Assembly: GCA_022703505.1 (NCBI GenBank)
Contig: JAKLDN010000003.1
Span: forward strand, 124,001 to 188,000
DNA: 64,000 nt
Origin: Spirochaetota bacterium
Lineage (GTDB): Bacteria; Spirochaetota; Spirochaetia; Treponematales; UBA12059
Reading direction: 5' to 3'
The position numbers and the translations under genes are program-made. Numbering within the stretch: the stretch's first letter is position 1; the number at the start of each line of letters is the position of its first letter. Under the pieces are notes generated by a model. That model saw nothing but the letters and a program-made list of their open reading frames with translations, was not told the DNA's origin and did no database searches. Positions 1-9,492 of the stretch are shown here, one piece after another.

Positions 1-1065
1 TCCAAGAAGGCCAAGGAGAAGGCGGAAAAGGACGGCAAGCCCTGGGACGAGGAGAAGTACCTGGCGGGCAAGCACCGGATGCGCCCCGTGGCGGAGCACT
101 TCTCGAAGGTCCTCGGCAAGCCCGTGGTCTTCGCGGGAGAGGATTCCTGCTACGGCAAGAAGGCCTTCATCGAGTCCCAGCCCGCCGGAACGGTGGTCAT
201 GCTGGAGAACACCCGGTTCCACAAGGAGGAGACCAGCGAGGACCCGGCCGAGCGGGACAAGCTGGCCCGGGAACTGGCCGCCTACGGAGAGATCTTCGTG
301 AACGACGCCTTCGGCACGGCCCACCGGGACCACGCCTCCACGGCCAGCGTCTCCAAATTCCTGCCCGTGTCCGTGGGGGGCTTCCTGATGGCCAAGGAGG
401 TCGAGTACCTGGAACCCATGGTCGTGAATCCGCCCAAGCCCATGGTTGCGGTCATCGGGGGGGCCAAGGTTTCCTCCAAGATCGCGGTCCTGGAAAGCCT
501 GCTCAAGAACGCCTACGCCCTGGTCATCGGGGGCGGGATGGCCTACACCTTCCTCCGCGCCCTGGGCAAGAAGACCGGGAAGTCCCTGGTGGAGGAGGAC
601 ATGATCCCCACCGCCCGGTCCATCCTGGACGCCGCGTCCTCCGCGGGGGTCGAGATCGTCCTGCCCCTGGACCACGTCTGCGCCGCGGTCTTCGACGCCT
701 CGGCGGCCCCGGTGGCCGTGGACGGCCTGGACATCCCGGACGACCTGATGGGCATGGACGTCGGCCCCAAGACCCTGTCCAAGTATGCCAAGGTCCTGGC
801 CTCCGCCAAGAGCATCGTATGGAATGGGCCGGTCGGGGTCTTCGAGTTCGAGGCCTTCTCCAAAGGCACCGGCGAGGTGGCCAAGCTCGTGGCCCAGGCC
901 ACGGGACGCGGAGCCGTGACCGTGGTCGGCGGGGGGGATTCCGTGGCGGCGGTCAACAAGTTCGGCCTGGCCGACAAGATGAGCCACGTGTCCACGGGGG
1001 GCGGCGCCAGCCTCGAACTCCTGGAGGGCAAGAAGCTCCCGGGCATCGAGGTCTGCAGAAAATAA
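1..1065 (+). CDS. pgk: Phosphoglycerate kinase, 5' truncated by the window edge
   Basis: Glycolytic kinase converting 1,3-bisphosphoglycerate and ADP to 3-phosphoglycerate and ATP in the cytosol. The frame is open from base 1, so the N-terminus lies outside the window; about 354 residues are visible. Family features are VVMLENTRFHKEE, the segment ending FVNDAFGTAHRDHAS, AVIGGAKVSSK and the C-terminal GGGDSVAA and STGGGASLELLEG nucleotide-binding loops. The first visible residues form a Lys/Glu/Ala-rich stretch ahead of the RPVAEHF helix that is longer than in most PGKs. tpiA follows after 15 bases with a clear AAGGAG ribosome site, so the two are probably co-transcribed. Confidence 0.96.
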   Translation, partial: SKKAKEKAEKDGKPWDEEKYLAGKHRMRPVAEHFSKVLGKPVVFAGEDSCYGKKAFIESQPAGTVVMLENTRFHKEETSEDPAERDKLARELAAYGEIFVNDAFGTAHRDHASTASVSKFLPVSVGGFLMAKEVEYLEPMVVNPPKPMVAVIGGAKVSSKIAVLESLLKNAYALVIGGGMAYTFLRALGKKTGKSLVEEDMIPTARSILDAASSAGVEIVLPLDHVCAAVFDASAAPVAVDGLDIPDDLMGMDVGPKTLSKYAKVLASAKSIVWNGPVGVFEFEAFSKGTGEVAKLVAQATGRGAVTVVGGGDSVAAVNKFGLADKMSHVSTGGGASLELLEGKKLPGIEVCRK

Positions 1066-1080
1066 GATAAGGAGAGCTCA

Positions 1081-1830
1081 ATGCGTTCCTATTACGTCGC
1101 GGGCAATTGGAAGATGCACAAGACCGTCGGAGAGTCCGTGGCCCTGGCCAAGGCCCTGGCCGCCGCCCTGGCGGACTGCGGGGAGAAGGTCATGATCGCC
1201 CCGGCCTTCACCTCCCTGGCCGCCGTGGCCGAGGCCCTCCGGGGTTCGAAGCTGATCCTGGGGGCCCAGAACATGGCCGTGGAGGAGCAGGGCGCCCACA
1301 CCGGGGAGGTTTCCGTCCTGATGCTCAAGGACCTCGGGGTCCGGGCCGTGATCCTGGGCCATTCCGAGCGTCGCCATACCTATGGGGAATCCGACGCCTT
1401 GGTGAATCGCAAGGTCAGGCTGGCCCTGGCCCACGGCCTGGAGCCGATCCTCTGCGTCGGGGAGACCCTGGAAGAACGGGAGGCGGGCCGTCTGGAAGAG
1501 GTCGTGGGAACCCAGCTGAGGGAGGGCCTGGCGGGAGTCTCCCCCGAGGACTTCAAGCGGGTCACCATCGCCTACGAGCCCGTCTGGGCCATCGGGACCG
1601 GGAAGACCGCCACCCCCGAGGACGCGGATTCCGTGCACGCCTTCTGCCGAAAGGTCCTCGCGGAGCTCTACGGACCGTCCGCCGCCAAGTCCGCCTGCAT
1701 CCAGTACGGCGGATCGGTCAAACCGGAGAACGCCGCGGCCCTCATGGCCAAGCCGAATATCGACGGTGCCCTGGTGGGAGGCGCGAGCCTCAAGCCCGAA
1801 TCCTTCGTACCCATCGCCAAGTTCCGGTAG
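1081..1830 (+). CDS. tpiA: Triosephosphate isomerase
   Basis: Interconverts dihydroxyacetone phosphate and glyceraldehyde 3-phosphate. It has 249 residues, the normal length for this TIM-barrel enzyme. The active-site lysine is in GNWKMHK (K11), the catalytic histidine in ILGHSERR (H94) and the catalytic base in AYEPVWAIGTG (E166). The phosphate-gripping loop region QYGGSVKPENA is present near the C-terminus. The start is set by AAGGAG seven bases upstream of the ATG. It sits directly behind pgk in a glycolytic pair and is followed by a promoter-like sequence for secG. Confidence 0.98.
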   Translation: MRSYYVAGNWKMHKTVGESVALAKALAAALADCGEKVMIAPAFTSLAAVAEALRGSKLILGAQNMAVEEQGAHTGEVSVLMLKDLGVRAVILGHSERRHTYGESDALVNRKVRLALAHGLEPILCVGETLEEREAGRLEEVVGTQLREGLAGVSPEDFKRVTIAYEPVWAIGTGKTATPEDADSVHAFCRKVLAELYGPSAAKSACIQYGGSVKPENAAALMAKPNIDGALVGGASLKPESFVPIAKFR

Positions 1831-1846
1831 GGCAGGGGCTTGCCTA

Positions 1847-1875
1847 TTGATCCTGCGGGCGGTACGCGTTATTAT
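1847..1875 (+). promoter_or_regulatory. Candidate sigma-70-type promoter for secG
   Basis: TTGATC, a 17-base spacer and TATTAT lie in the gap between tpiA and secG. Match and spacing are good for a housekeeping promoter, but no start site is known. Confidence 0.5.
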
Positions 1876-1947
1876 GCCTTGCCCCGAAGGGGCGCGCGGC
1901 GGGCGGTATGACCCGCGGCCGCGGAATCCGTCGACGGAGTCTAATCC

Positions 1948-2352
1948 ATGGGTCTTTTAAGCATCATCCTTCTGGTCTTCTTCATCATCGTCTCGGTCCT
2001 CCTGGTGCTCCTTGTGATCGTCCAGGATTCGGACGGCGATGACCTGGGCGGCATCTTCTCCGGGGGAAGCTCCTCCGCGTTCGGATCCCGGGCCACCAAC
2101 GTGGTGGTGCGGGTCACCTACGTCCTGGGCGGCCTCTTCTTCGTCTTCGCCTTCAGCCTGGCCCTCCTGAACCGGACCCCGATCGGCTCCGTGGAGGCCG
2201 CGGCGCTCCGCCGGGCGGGCCAGACCACGACGGAGTGGTGGTCCGCGGAAAGCCAGGCGGAAGCCCCCCTGCCCGGTTCCGAAGGAGCCCAGGGCCAGGT
2301 AACCCCCCCGCAGGATTCGCCGGTCCCGCCCTCCCAGAACTCCGGGAACTGA
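1948..2352 (+). CDS. secG: Preprotein translocase subunit SecG
   Basis: Small auxiliary subunit of the SecYEG protein-conducting channel in the inner membrane. The 134-residue product has one transmembrane helix at about residues 3-24, the family loop VQDSDGDDLGGIFSGGSSSAFGSR (which includes the GG-rich cytosolic turn), and a second helix at about 54-74. The C-terminal tail of about 55 residues is rich in Pro, Gln and Ser and is longer than in minimal SecG proteins, as is common. A strong G+C hairpin lies just after the stop codon. Confidence 0.93.
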   Translation: MGLLSIILLVFFIIVSVLLVLLVIVQDSDGDDLGGIFSGGSSSAFGSRATNVVVRVTYVLGGLFFVFAFSLALLNRTPIGSVEAAALRRAGQTTTEWWSAESQAEAPLPGSEGAQGQVTPPQDSPVPPSQNSGN

Positions 2353-2358
2353 TCTCGG

Positions 2359-2393
2359 GGCTGTCCCGCGGGCCGCGAGCCCCCGGGACAGCC
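2359..2393. other. 15-bp GC hairpin after secG
   Basis: GGCTGTCCCGCGGGC pairs with GCCCCCGGGACAGCC around a 5-base loop, with one mismatch. No T-run follows, so it is not a standard intrinsic terminator. Its outer arms (GGCTGTCC/GGACAGCC) match those of the hairpin before argS. Confidence 0.55.
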
Positions 2394-2462
2394 GCATCCC
2401 GTCCGATCCGCATCGGTCCCGCTTCGTTCCGCGCCCGCATACCGTCCTTTCCGGAGCCATCG

Positions 2463-3266
2463 TTGGGAGACGAACCGCTTACCTCGTACTACGAATTCCT
2501 GGGCGTCCGCCCCGAGGCCTCCACCCGCGAGATCAAGAGCGCGTTCCGGAAAAAGGCAAAGGTCTTCCATCCCGACACCGCGCGCAGCGACGATCGCTCC
2601 ATGCGCTTCCTGCTGGAGGCGTACCGGACCCTCTCGGATCCCCTCCGGCGCCGCGAGTACGACCGCAAGCTCCGGCGTTTCGAGGCGAGGGCGCGGGAGG
2701 TTCCCTCCTTCGAGTACAGGACCTGGCTCCTGGAGCGCCGGGAGGATCCCCAGTACCGGGCCAAGCTCGTGATGTACGACCTGCTCCACGACCGGGACGA
2801 CGAGGCCCTGGAGTACTACGAGTCCATCTCCGGCGACGAGCGCACCCGGCTGGTCCGGTATTTCGAGCGGTCGGAGGCCATGGACGCCGAATTCTGCATC
2901 GCCGAGCTTTACGAAAAGCGGGGCGAGTGGAGGAAGGCCTACGAGGTATACCGGAGCCTGATCGGCATGGAGAGGGAAAAGCCCGCCTTCGGATACTTCT
3001 TCGACGTGGTGGAGCTCCAGTTCCGCCGGCTGGTCCTGGAGGGAATCCCCGCCCGGGACGATCCGGAGGAATACCTGGGCATCCTGGAGGAATCCGCCCG
3101 GATCGCCGTGGACACCGAGGACGCCGCCCGCTTCCTCCGCAGGAAGGCGGAGATCCTGGCCAAGGCCGGCCGCCGGGGGGACGCCCTGGCCGCCCTGAGG
3201 GAGGCGGAGTTCCTGGCCCCCCGGCTGCCGGGCATCAAGCCCCTGCTGCGCAAGCTGGGCGCTTGA
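2463..3266 (+). CDS. J-domain (DnaJ-like) protein
   Basis: Probable Hsp70 co-chaperone. A J domain occupies about residues 7-65: SYYEFLGVRPEAS, then the diagnostic HPD at 36-38, then the LSDPLRRREYD helix IV end. The remaining 200 residues are helical and charged with TPR-like spacing and resemble no DnaJ zinc or C-terminal substrate domain, so this is a class III J protein. The start chosen is TTG at 2463, with GGAG six bases upstream; the frame is open further upstream but would overlap secG. The client is unknown. Confidence 0.8.
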   Translation: MGDEPLTSYYEFLGVRPEASTREIKSAFRKKAKVFHPDTARSDDRSMRFLLEAYRTLSDPLRRREYDRKLRRFEARAREVPSFEYRTWLLERREDPQYRAKLVMYDLLHDRDDEALEYYESISGDERTRLVRYFERSEAMDAEFCIAELYEKRGEWRKAYEVYRSLIGMEREKPAFGYFFDVVELQFRRLVLEGIPARDDPEEYLGILEESARIAVDTEDAARFLRRKAEILAKAGRRGDALAALREAEFLAPRLPGIKPLLRKLGA

Positions 3267-3411
3267 GGACCCACGAGCCTTGAACAAACCCGGTGTTTTG
3301 TTTACCTTTCATCGGATCGTTTGTTCTAACTACGTGTACGGCCGTCCGAGAAGCGCACGGCTTGTCGGGACTGCCTGCTCAAGGATCGATTCCATTCGAC
3401 AAGGAAACCCT

Positions 3412-4449
3412 ATGCGTCGCAGCCTTGTATCCCTTTGCCTCCTCCTCGCCGTCGTCGCCCTTCAAGCCCAGACGACCATCGACACCCCCGTGGCCACGGT
3501 GCGCCTCACCCGGCAGGAGGTGATCTCCCAGCGCAGCCTCAAGACGGATTTCGACCGGCTGGAGACCGTGGCCAAGCGCAAGCTCACCCCCGAGGAGCGC
3601 AGGCAGGTCCTGGACATGCGCATCAACAACGCCCTCTTCTTCCAGTTCTGCGAGAGGGAGAAGATCACCGCGACGGACGCCGAGCTCAACGCCCAGATCT
3701 CGAACATGCGTTCCCAGCTGGGGCCCTCCGCCACGGACGCGAACCTGGAGCAGGTCCTCCGGTCCCGGGGGATAACCCTGGACCTCAAGGTCTGGGCCCG
3801 CCAGCAGGTACTCCTGCAAAAATACATCCAGACGAAGCAGGCGGACCGCCTGAAGGCCATCGCCCAGCCGACGGCGGACGAGATCATCAAGGAATACGAG
3901 TTCAACAAGAAGGACTACTTCCTTCCGGAGATGGCCCGGGTGTCCATGATCTACGTGGATCTGAAGGACAAGGGCGCGGAGGACCGCAGGAAGGCCCTGG
4001 AGACCCTGAACGGCCTGTCTTCCCAGATCAAGGCGAATCCCGAGAAGTTCGGGGAGTTCGTGACCCGCGCCATGGCGGGAGGGATGCCCTACAAGGCCTC
4101 GTCCCAGTTCACCCTTCCCAAGACCGCGGACGCGGTCCGCGCCTTCGGCCAGAAGTTCACGGACGCGGCCTTCACCGTCAAGCCCGGCCGCGTCAGCGAC
4201 CCGATCGAGAGCGCCGGCGTCCAGCTGACAGGGTACGCCATCCTCCGGGTGGAGGAGCAGAGCCCCGAGAAATTCCTAGGTCTGGCGGACCTGATCCCGG
4301 GCCAGAACCGGACGGTCCAGCAGCTCATCCAGTACAAGCTGGGCATGGAACGGCTCCAGAACACCCTGGACCAGATCGAGAACGACCTGCTCAAGCAGCT
4401 GAGATCCGAGGCGACCATCAAGATCGTCGACGAAAAGCTGGAGTTCTAG
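3412..4449 (+). CDS. SurA-type periplasmic chaperone / peptidyl-prolyl isomerase-like protein
   Basis: Likely periplasmic folding factor for outer-membrane proteins. The 345-residue protein begins with a signal peptide (MRRSLVSLCLLLAVVALQAQ) and has a helical SurA N-terminal-like region (residues about 30-160), followed by a region with parvulin character around FGEFVTRAMAGGM and the VSDPIESAGVQLTGYAIL strand, which matches the end of PpiC domains. AAGGAAA precedes the ATG. nusB starts two bases after the stop codon. Whether it has isomerase activity cannot be told; the parvulin core is weak and it may be chaperone only. Confidence 0.75.
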   Translation: MRRSLVSLCLLLAVVALQAQTTIDTPVATVRLTRQEVISQRSLKTDFDRLETVAKRKLTPEERRQVLDMRINNALFFQFCEREKITATDAELNAQISNMRSQLGPSATDANLEQVLRSRGITLDLKVWARQQVLLQKYIQTKQADRLKAIAQPTADEIIKEYEFNKKDYFLPEMARVSMIYVDLKDKGAEDRRKALETLNGLSSQIKANPEKFGEFVTRAMAGGMPYKASSQFTLPKTADAVRAFGQKFTDAAFTVKPGRVSDPIESAGVQLTGYAILRVEEQSPEKFLGLADLIPGQNRTVQQLIQYKLGMERLQNTLDQIENDLLKQLRSEATIKIVDEKLEF

Positions 4450-4451
4450 GC

Positions 4452-4877
4452 ATGGCGTCCCGCAGGAAGGGGAGGATCCTCGCCTTCCAGGCGCTCTACG
4501 CGTGGGAGGCTTCCAGGCAGCCCCTGGAGGACCTGTTGTCCTACGAGTGGGTGGAGGAAACCAAGCGGGAAGCCCTGGAGGACGAGCTCCGGGCCTTCGC
4601 GGGTCTCCTGATCTCGGGCACGATCGAAAACCTCGAGGCCGTCGACGCCTGCATTCAACGGCATCTGGAGCACTGGACCCTGGAGCGGCTCAAGAAGGTG
4701 GATCTCGCGGTGCTCCGGCTTTCCGCGTATTCCTTGATGTACCAGAAGGACATACCCGCGCAGATCACGATCGACGAAGCCATCGAGATCGTGAAGGAAT
4801 ACGGATCCGAGGATTCCTACAAATTCGTGAACGGGGTACTGGATGCCATCTGGAAAGCGGAGTCCAAGGCTTCCTGA
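4452..4877 (+). CDS. nusB: Transcription antitermination factor NusB
   Basis: Binds boxA RNA with NusE (S10) in rRNA antitermination complexes. The product has 141 residues, normal for the family. It opens with the typical arginine-rich MASRRKGRILAFQALYAWE and ends with the conserved IDEAIEIVKEYG and KFVNGVLDAI helices. It lies two bases after the SurA-like gene and its end overlaps the next gene by 35 bases, suggesting translational coupling. Confidence 0.97.
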   Translation: MASRRKGRILAFQALYAWEASRQPLEDLLSYEWVEETKREALEDELRAFAGLLISGTIENLEAVDACIQRHLEHWTLERLKKVDLAVLRLSAYSLMYQKDIPAQITIDEAIEIVKEYGSEDSYKFVNGVLDAIWKAESKAS

Positions 4878-6399
4878 ACTCCCTCGGGCGGCGCTCAGGA
4901 CCCTGGCGCCGCTTCCGGCCCTGGCGGCCCTGGCCGCCCTGCTGGGTTCCTGCTATCCCGGTGCCGGATTCGAACGGACCCTCCGTCGCCTGGACGCCGG
5001 GGATCACGACGCGGCCCGGGCTTCCCGGCTGCTGGACGCGGGAGCCCGGCGGGCGCGGAGCTCCTCGGACTGGCTGCGCCTCCTGTCCCGGGCCTTCCTC
5101 GTCTCGGAACGCACGGGAAATCCTTCCTTGGCCGCCCTGACAGCGGACAGGGCCCGGAAGGCCTATCCCACCTACGAGGACATCGCCCTGGCGGCCTGCC
5201 GGGCGTATATCGACGCGGGCCGCCCCGGGGCCGCGCTGTCCCTCTTTCCGGCTCCCCTGGATCCCGCGCTCCGGCCGTCCTGGTTCGCCGAGGCCTTCCT
5301 GGAGGAGTACCGCCGTTCCGGCCGGACTTCCGCCTCGGCGGACGAGGACGTCCTCCTTCGGATCGCAGAGGCTTCGGGCAGGGGGGAGCCCGCCGTGAAC
5401 GCCGCCCTCCTCCGGATGCGCGCGGGAGACCGGGAAGGCGCTGCCTGGTTCCTCCGCAGGGGTATCGAACTCGGCGCCGCCCCGGATCCGGACCTGGCCT
5501 GGGACGCCGGCGTCCTGTCCTCGATCCTGTCGGATCCCGAGAGGGCGTTAGGGGGCCGGGACCTGGAGCGCCGCGCGGACGCGGCCCTGCTCCTGGGAGA
5601 GCGGGACTGGGCCCGGGAATACCTGACGGAGCTGGTCCTGGCGGACCCGGCCTATTCCTGGAAGGCCTACGCTTCCCTCGCGGCCCTGGAGGACGACCTC
5701 GAACGGGCCGACTACTGGTACGACCGCATGGCCTCGGAGTTTCCCTCCGATCCCGAGGCATTCCGAGCCCGGGCCGCCCACCTGGCCCGGACGGGACGGG
5801 AGGGTCGGGCCCTGGAGGGACTGGAATCCGAGCCGGGGGGGAGGTCGGATCCCCGGACCGCCGTCCTCGCCGCGGAGATCGGCTTCCGGATCAAGCCCGG
5901 GGAGCCCCGGGCGGCGAAGGCGATCGAACTGGCCAACACCTTCCCGGCGGAGCCCTACGTTCAGACCTGGGCCCTGGGTACCCTCGCGGCCGCGGAACGG
6001 TTCGCGGAAGCCGCCGAGGGGTATCGCCAGGTGAAATCCCGGGGCATGGACCTGGGCCGACCCTGGTACCTGGAAGCTCTGTCCCTCATACTGGAAGGCC
6101 GCTCCGCCGAGGCCGCCCAGCTCATCGAGCGGGACGGCCCGGCCGAGGCCGGTCCGGAGGCCCCCTTCGCCCTGGGGGTGCTCTATTCCGAGTCCGGCGA
6201 CCATGCCCGGGCGGCGGAGCGGTTTCGGATAGCCGCGTCCGCGGCCAGGGACGCGGAGACCCGGGCGAGGGCGCTGACCGAGGCCGGGAAAGAATACGCG
6301 GCCCTGGGGGAAAGGCGGAACGCCCGGGACGCCTGGGCCGCCGCCCTGGCCGTCAAGCCGGATCACGCGGAAGCCCTGAGGCTCCTGGGCTCCCGATAG
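4843..6399 (+). CDS. TPR-repeat lipoprotein
   Basis: Predicted lipoprotein of 518 residues. After a short basic start, the hydrophobic stretch LAALAALLGSC forms a lipobox with the acylated Cys at about residue 37. The rest is alanine- and arginine-rich helical repeats with TPR spacing, clearest in the last 120 residues (LYSESGDHARAAERF and EYAALGERRNARDAW). Probably anchored to a membrane and used as a protein-protein scaffold. The only upstream ATG in frame lies inside nusB, so the 35-base overlap is likely real. One copy of the dispersed 11-base word lies at 6075. Confidence 0.8.
   Translation: MPSGKRSPRLPELPRAALRTLAPLPALAALAALLGSCYPGAGFERTLRRLDAGDHDAARASRLLDAGARRARSSSDWLRLLSRAFLVSERTGNPSLAALTADRARKAYPTYEDIALAACRAYIDAGRPGAALSLFPAPLDPALRPSWFAEAFLEEYRRSGRTSASADEDVLLRIAEASGRGEPAVNAALLRMRAGDREGAAWFLRRGIELGAAPDPDLAWDAGVLSSILSDPERALGGRDLERRADAALLLGERDWAREYLTELVLADPAYSWKAYASLAALEDDLERADYWYDRMASEFPSDPEAFRARAAHLARTGREGRALEGLESEPGGRSDPRTAVLAAEIGFRIKPGEPRAAKAIELANTFPAEPYVQTWALGTLAAAERFAEAAEGYRQVKSRGMDLGRPWYLEALSLILEGRSAEAAQLIERDGPAEAGPEAPFALGVLYSESGDHARAAERFRIAASAARDAETRARALTEAGKEYAALGERRNARDAWAAALAVKPDHAEALRLLGSR
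6075..6085 (-). repeat. Dispersed 11-mer, single copy
   Basis: AGCTCTGTCCC in the TPR lipoprotein gene, read E-A-L-S-L. The only copy in the first 12.5 kb. Confidence 0.8.
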
Positions 6400-6421
6400 T
6401 CGCGTTGGGAAAGAGGTTTTC

Positions 6422-7168
6422 ATGCTGAAGCTCAAGAACGAGGAACAGATTCGGGGGATCCGGGAATCCTGCCGCCTCCTTTCCGGTTTATTCGCGGAGC
6501 TCCGTCCCCTGGTCCGGGAAGGGGTCTCGACACGGGACCTGGACGAATATACCCGGACCTTCATCCTGAAGGCCGGGGGGCGCCCCGCCTTCCTGGGATA
6601 CAACGGGTATCCCGCCTCCCTGTGCGTGTCCGTCAACGAGGAGGTCATCCACGGAATCCCCGGGCCGAGGAAGGTCAAGAGCGGCGACATCGTGGGGCTG
6701 GACTGCGGGATCGACCTCGGGGGGTATTTTTCGGACGCCGCCATCACGGTTCCCGTGGGCAAGGTGAGCGCGGAGATCGAAGCCCTTCTCCGGACGACCC
6801 GGGAATGCCTGGAAAAGGCCCTGGCCGCGATCCGGGTGGGGGGACGCATCCACGACATCTCCCGGGCGGTCTACGGTCACGCCCGAAGCCGGGGCTACGG
6901 CATCGTCCGGCAGTGGTGCGGCCACGGGGTGGGGTTCTCCCCCCATGAGGATCCCCAGGTGCCCAATTACGTCGGCGCGGGGCCGAATCCCCGGATCGTC
7001 CCCGGCATGGTCCTGGCCATAGAGCCCATGATCAACCTGGGCGGCGACGACGTGGAGACCCTGGATGACGACTGGACCGTGGTCACCGCGGACGGGAAGC
7101 CCTCGGCCCATTTCGAGCATACCGTGGCCATCCTTCCGGAGGGACCCGAGGTCCTGACGTCCTGGTAG
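6422..7168 (+). CDS. map: Type I methionine aminopeptidase
   Basis: Removes the initiator methionine from new proteins. All five metal ligands are visible: D94 in DCGIDLGG, D105 in FSDAAITVP, H168 in CGHGVGFSPHEDP, E201 in AIEPMI and E232 in FEHTVAI. At 248 residues it is the short bacterial class without an N-terminal zinc region. The gene follows the TPR lipoprotein by 22 bases and its ATG follows the run AAAGAGGTTTTC. Confidence 0.97.
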   Translation: MLKLKNEEQIRGIRESCRLLSGLFAELRPLVREGVSTRDLDEYTRTFILKAGGRPAFLGYNGYPASLCVSVNEEVIHGIPGPRKVKSGDIVGLDCGIDLGGYFSDAAITVPVGKVSAEIEALLRTTRECLEKALAAIRVGGRIHDISRAVYGHARSRGYGIVRQWCGHGVGFSPHEDPQVPNYVGAGPNPRIVPGMVLAIEPMINLGGDDVETLDDDWTVVTADGKPSAHFEHTVAILPEGPEVLTSW

Positions 7169-7247
7169 GGGAGCTCCCTGTAACCATTCCGGCCGCTTGT
7201 TAGTATATTGTATCGAACGCGGACGAGTCGCTCGCAAGGAGTATGCC

Positions 7248-8765
<1,518 letters not shown>

Positions 8766-8778
8766 GGCTAGAATTGGG

Positions 8779-8813
8779 GCCGTCCCGGACTTCCGGGGCG
8801 GCCTTTCCTTTTA
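8779..8813 (+). terminator. Intrinsic terminator after the HtrA gene
   Basis: GCCGTCCCGG and CCGGGGCGGC form a 10-bp stem (one G-T pair) with an ACTT loop, followed by CTTTCCTTTT. Confidence 0.8.
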
Positions 8814-8885
8814 AGGCCGCGGGAATTCCGGAGCCAGGCGGAGGATCGGACGGATCCGAGCCATCGATCCGAGAAAGGACGGCCC

Positions 8886-9491
8886 ATGCGCAAGGAATTC
8901 CTGCCCTACGATACGGTCCGAAACAACGCTCTCAAACTGGCGCACCGCATCCATTCGGACGGATTCGTCCCGGACATCATCTACGTTTCCCTCCGGGGCG
9001 GGGCGTACCTCGGAAACGTGATCTCCGAATACTTCAAGATCGTCCGCAAGTCCGACCGGCCGGTGTTCTACGCCGCCGTCGTCGCGCATTCGTACACGGA
9101 CGTCCAGGCCCACGAGCAGGTCCGTATCGACGGCTGGACCTACAGTCCCGAGTACCTCCGCCACGGGGACCGGGTCCTCCTGGTGGACGACATCTACGAT
9201 TCCGGCCGCACGATCAACCACCTCGTGGAGATCCTCTTGGAGAAGGGGATACCCCGGACGGACATCAAGGTCGCGGTCCACGACTACAAGGCCGCCAAGT
9301 ACCGCAAGGAGGAGCTCCCCATCCGGCCGGACTACTACTGCCGCAAGATCGAGGTGGATTCCCCGGAGAACGAGGTCTGGATCCACTACATGAGCCACGA
9401 ACTGGTTGGCCTTTCCGAGGAGGAACTGCAGACCCACTACTATCCCGAGGATCCGGAGCTCAAGGACATACTCAAGGTCCTCAAGAAGTAG
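8886..9491 (+). CDS. Phosphoribosyltransferase-domain protein
   Basis: Type I phosphoribosyltransferase fold, likely acting on a purine base or related substrate with PRPP. The 13-residue PRPP-binding motif VLLVDDIYDSGRT is at residues 97-109, and the SLRGGAYLGN pyrophosphate loop is at about 38-47. The C-terminal part (WIHYMSHELVGLSEEE) resembles archaeal-type hypoxanthine/guanine and xanthine enzymes. At 201 residues it is of usual size. The ATG follows AGAAAGGACGG. The next gene starts one base after its stop codon. The exact base used cannot be assigned. Confidence 0.85.
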   Translation: MRKEFLPYDTVRNNALKLAHRIHSDGFVPDIIYVSLRGGAYLGNVISEYFKIVRKSDRPVFYAAVVAHSYTDVQAHEQVRIDGWTYSPEYLRHGDRVLLVDDIYDSGRTINHLVEILLEKGIPRTDIKVAVHDYKAAKYRKEELPIRPDYYCRKIEVDSPENEVWIHYMSHELVGLSEEELQTHYYPEDPELKDILKVLKK

Positions 9492-9492
9492 C

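Noticed and set aside
543-1046. Long open frames opposite pgk, tpiA and many other genes
   Set aside because: High GC leaves many antisense frames open; they lack ribosome sites and family motifs and lie fully over recognised genes.
2359-2393. Standard intrinsic terminator after secG
   Set aside because: The hairpin is strong but no T-run follows, so it is listed as a hairpin only.
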